A stretch of DNA of 5,972 nt, taken from an uncultured Bacilli bacterium (GTDB lineage Bacteria > Bacillota_I > Bacilli_A > RF39 > UBA660). The translations under genes were made by a program, and so were the position numbers. The notes beneath the pieces were generated by a model. It had not been told where the DNA came from, did not search any database, and was given only the letters and a program-made list of their open reading frames with translations. Shown one piece after another: positions 5,714 to 5,972 of this stretch. Numbering within the stretch: the stretch's first letter is position 1; each line of letters begins with the position of its first letter. The DNA is taken from assembly GCA_944363865.1 (NCBI GenBank), contig CALVVN010000015.1:1-5972 (forward strand), written 5' to 3'.

Positions 5714-5789
5714 GGTTCCTTAGCTCAGTTGGTAGAGCAACAGACTCTTAATCTGTGGGTCCAGGGTTCGAGCCCCTGAGGGATCACCA
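5714..5789 (+). tRNA. tRNA-Lys (anticodon CTT)
   Basis: The 76-nt sequence folds into a full cloverleaf. The acceptor arms are GGTTCCT and AGGGATC (seven pairs, two of them G-U), the D stem is GCTC/GAGC, and the anticodon stem is ACAGA/TCTGT around the loop CTCTTAA with CTT at 5747-5749. The T stem is CAGGG/CCCTG with loop TTCGAGC, the discriminator base is A, and CCA is encoded. CTT reads the lysine codon AAG. It stands alone, divergent from the ireB operon, with its own promoter and terminator. Confidence 0.97.
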
Positions 5790-5801
5790 AATAGCAATAA
5801 A

Positions 5802-5835
5802 GATAGAATTGATATTGTTCTATCATTTTATTTTT
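5802..5835 (+). terminator. Rho-independent terminator after tRNA-Lys
   Basis: A perfect 7 bp stem, GATAGAA with TTCTATC, encloses a 9 nt loop (5809-5817) and is followed by ATTTTATTTTT. The stem is AT-rich and so weak, but its position 12 nt after the CCA end and the T-tract fit termination of the single tRNA transcript. Confidence 0.68.
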
Positions 5836-5847
5836 AAAAACTATCAA

Positions 5848-5876
5848 TTGACTTTAATTTATCTTTTTGATACATT
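5848..5876 (+). promoter_or_regulatory. Predicted extended -10 promoter for the gene starting at 5901
   Basis: TTGACT (5848-5853), a 17 bp spacer, then TACATT (5871-5876) with TG at the extended -10 position (TGATACATT). The start is predicted near 5883, giving a leader of about 18 nt that holds the AGGAGG site. It lies 12 bp after the tRNA terminator. Confidence 0.68.
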
Positions 5877-5900
5877 AATTATATATAATAGGAGGAATTT

Positions 5901-5972
5901 ATGAAATCAAAAAAAATTATTATATTAGTTGTATCTATTGTTGTATTATTTTTAATTATAATCGGGGGATAT
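5901..5972 (+). CDS. Partial CDS, N-terminal membrane anchor or signal peptide protein
   Basis: Only the first 24 codons are in the window; the frame is open to the right edge. The ATG follows AGGAGG (5890-5895) with 5 nt spacing, and a good promoter lies upstream. The product starts MKSKK and continues with an uninterrupted stretch of Ile, Leu, Val and Phe (residues 6-21) ending IIIGGY. That is a basic N-terminus plus hydrophobic helix, meaning either an uncleaved membrane anchor or a signal peptide; no lipobox cysteine is seen within the visible part. Family and function cannot be named from this fragment. Confidence 0.82.
   Translation, partial: MKSKKIIILVVSIVVLFLIIIGGY

Overview
The window is AT-rich, gene-dense DNA from a low-GC Bacillota-type bacterium. 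Nine genes lie head to tail on the minus strand. A tRNA gene and the start of another gene lie on the plus strand at the right end. Four of the nine minus-strand genes end in TGA at tight gene junctions, and tryptophan is written TGG, so the standard bacterial code is used, not the Mycoplasma code. A complete MltG-type murein transglycosylase implies a peptidoglycan wall. The gene order is that of the Bacilli (B. subtilis yrzL-yrrK-yrzB-yrrL-yrrM-yrrN-yrrO-(udk)-greA, recalled from memory). An uncultured, reduced-genome Bacilli lineage is a reasonable guess, but the sequence does not fix the taxon.

Layout in the direction of minus-strand transcription (right to left): ireB (5622-5383), ruvX (5386-4988), a DUF84/YjjX-type inosine/xanthosine triphosphatase (4974-4414), a small DUF1292 protein (4411-4172), mltG (4161-3094), trmR (3084-2506), trhP1 (2500-1709), trhP2 (1716-538) and greA (482-9). 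From ireB to trhP2 every junction is an overlap or a gap of at most 13 bp, and Shine-Dalgarno sites often lie in the end of the preceding gene, so this looks like one operon. It is driven by an extended -10 promoter at 5642-5670. greA follows after 55 bp and has its own good promoter, whose -35 overlaps the trhP2 stop codon.

On the plus strand, a tRNA-Lys(CTT) gene (5714-5789) has its own promoter. The -35 of that promoter is 1 bp from the -35 of the ireB promoter, so the two are back to back. A hairpin plus T-tract terminator follows the tRNA. Another extended -10 promoter then leads to a membrane or secreted protein gene that starts at 5901 and runs off the window.

Functionally the operon mixes cell-wall control (IreB, MltG), Holliday-junction or RNA nuclease (RuvX), nucleotide-pool cleaning (YjjX-type) and a full tRNA wobble-uridine pathway: TrhP1/TrhP2 make 5-hydroxyuridine at U34 and TrmR methylates it to 5-methoxyuridine. 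I see no mobile element, CRISPR array, phage or defence gene, and nothing that amounts to a new system. The points worth a second look are the divergent promoter layout, a perfect inverted repeat over the ireB -10 and start site, and the extra DUF84 gene in an otherwise conserved operon.
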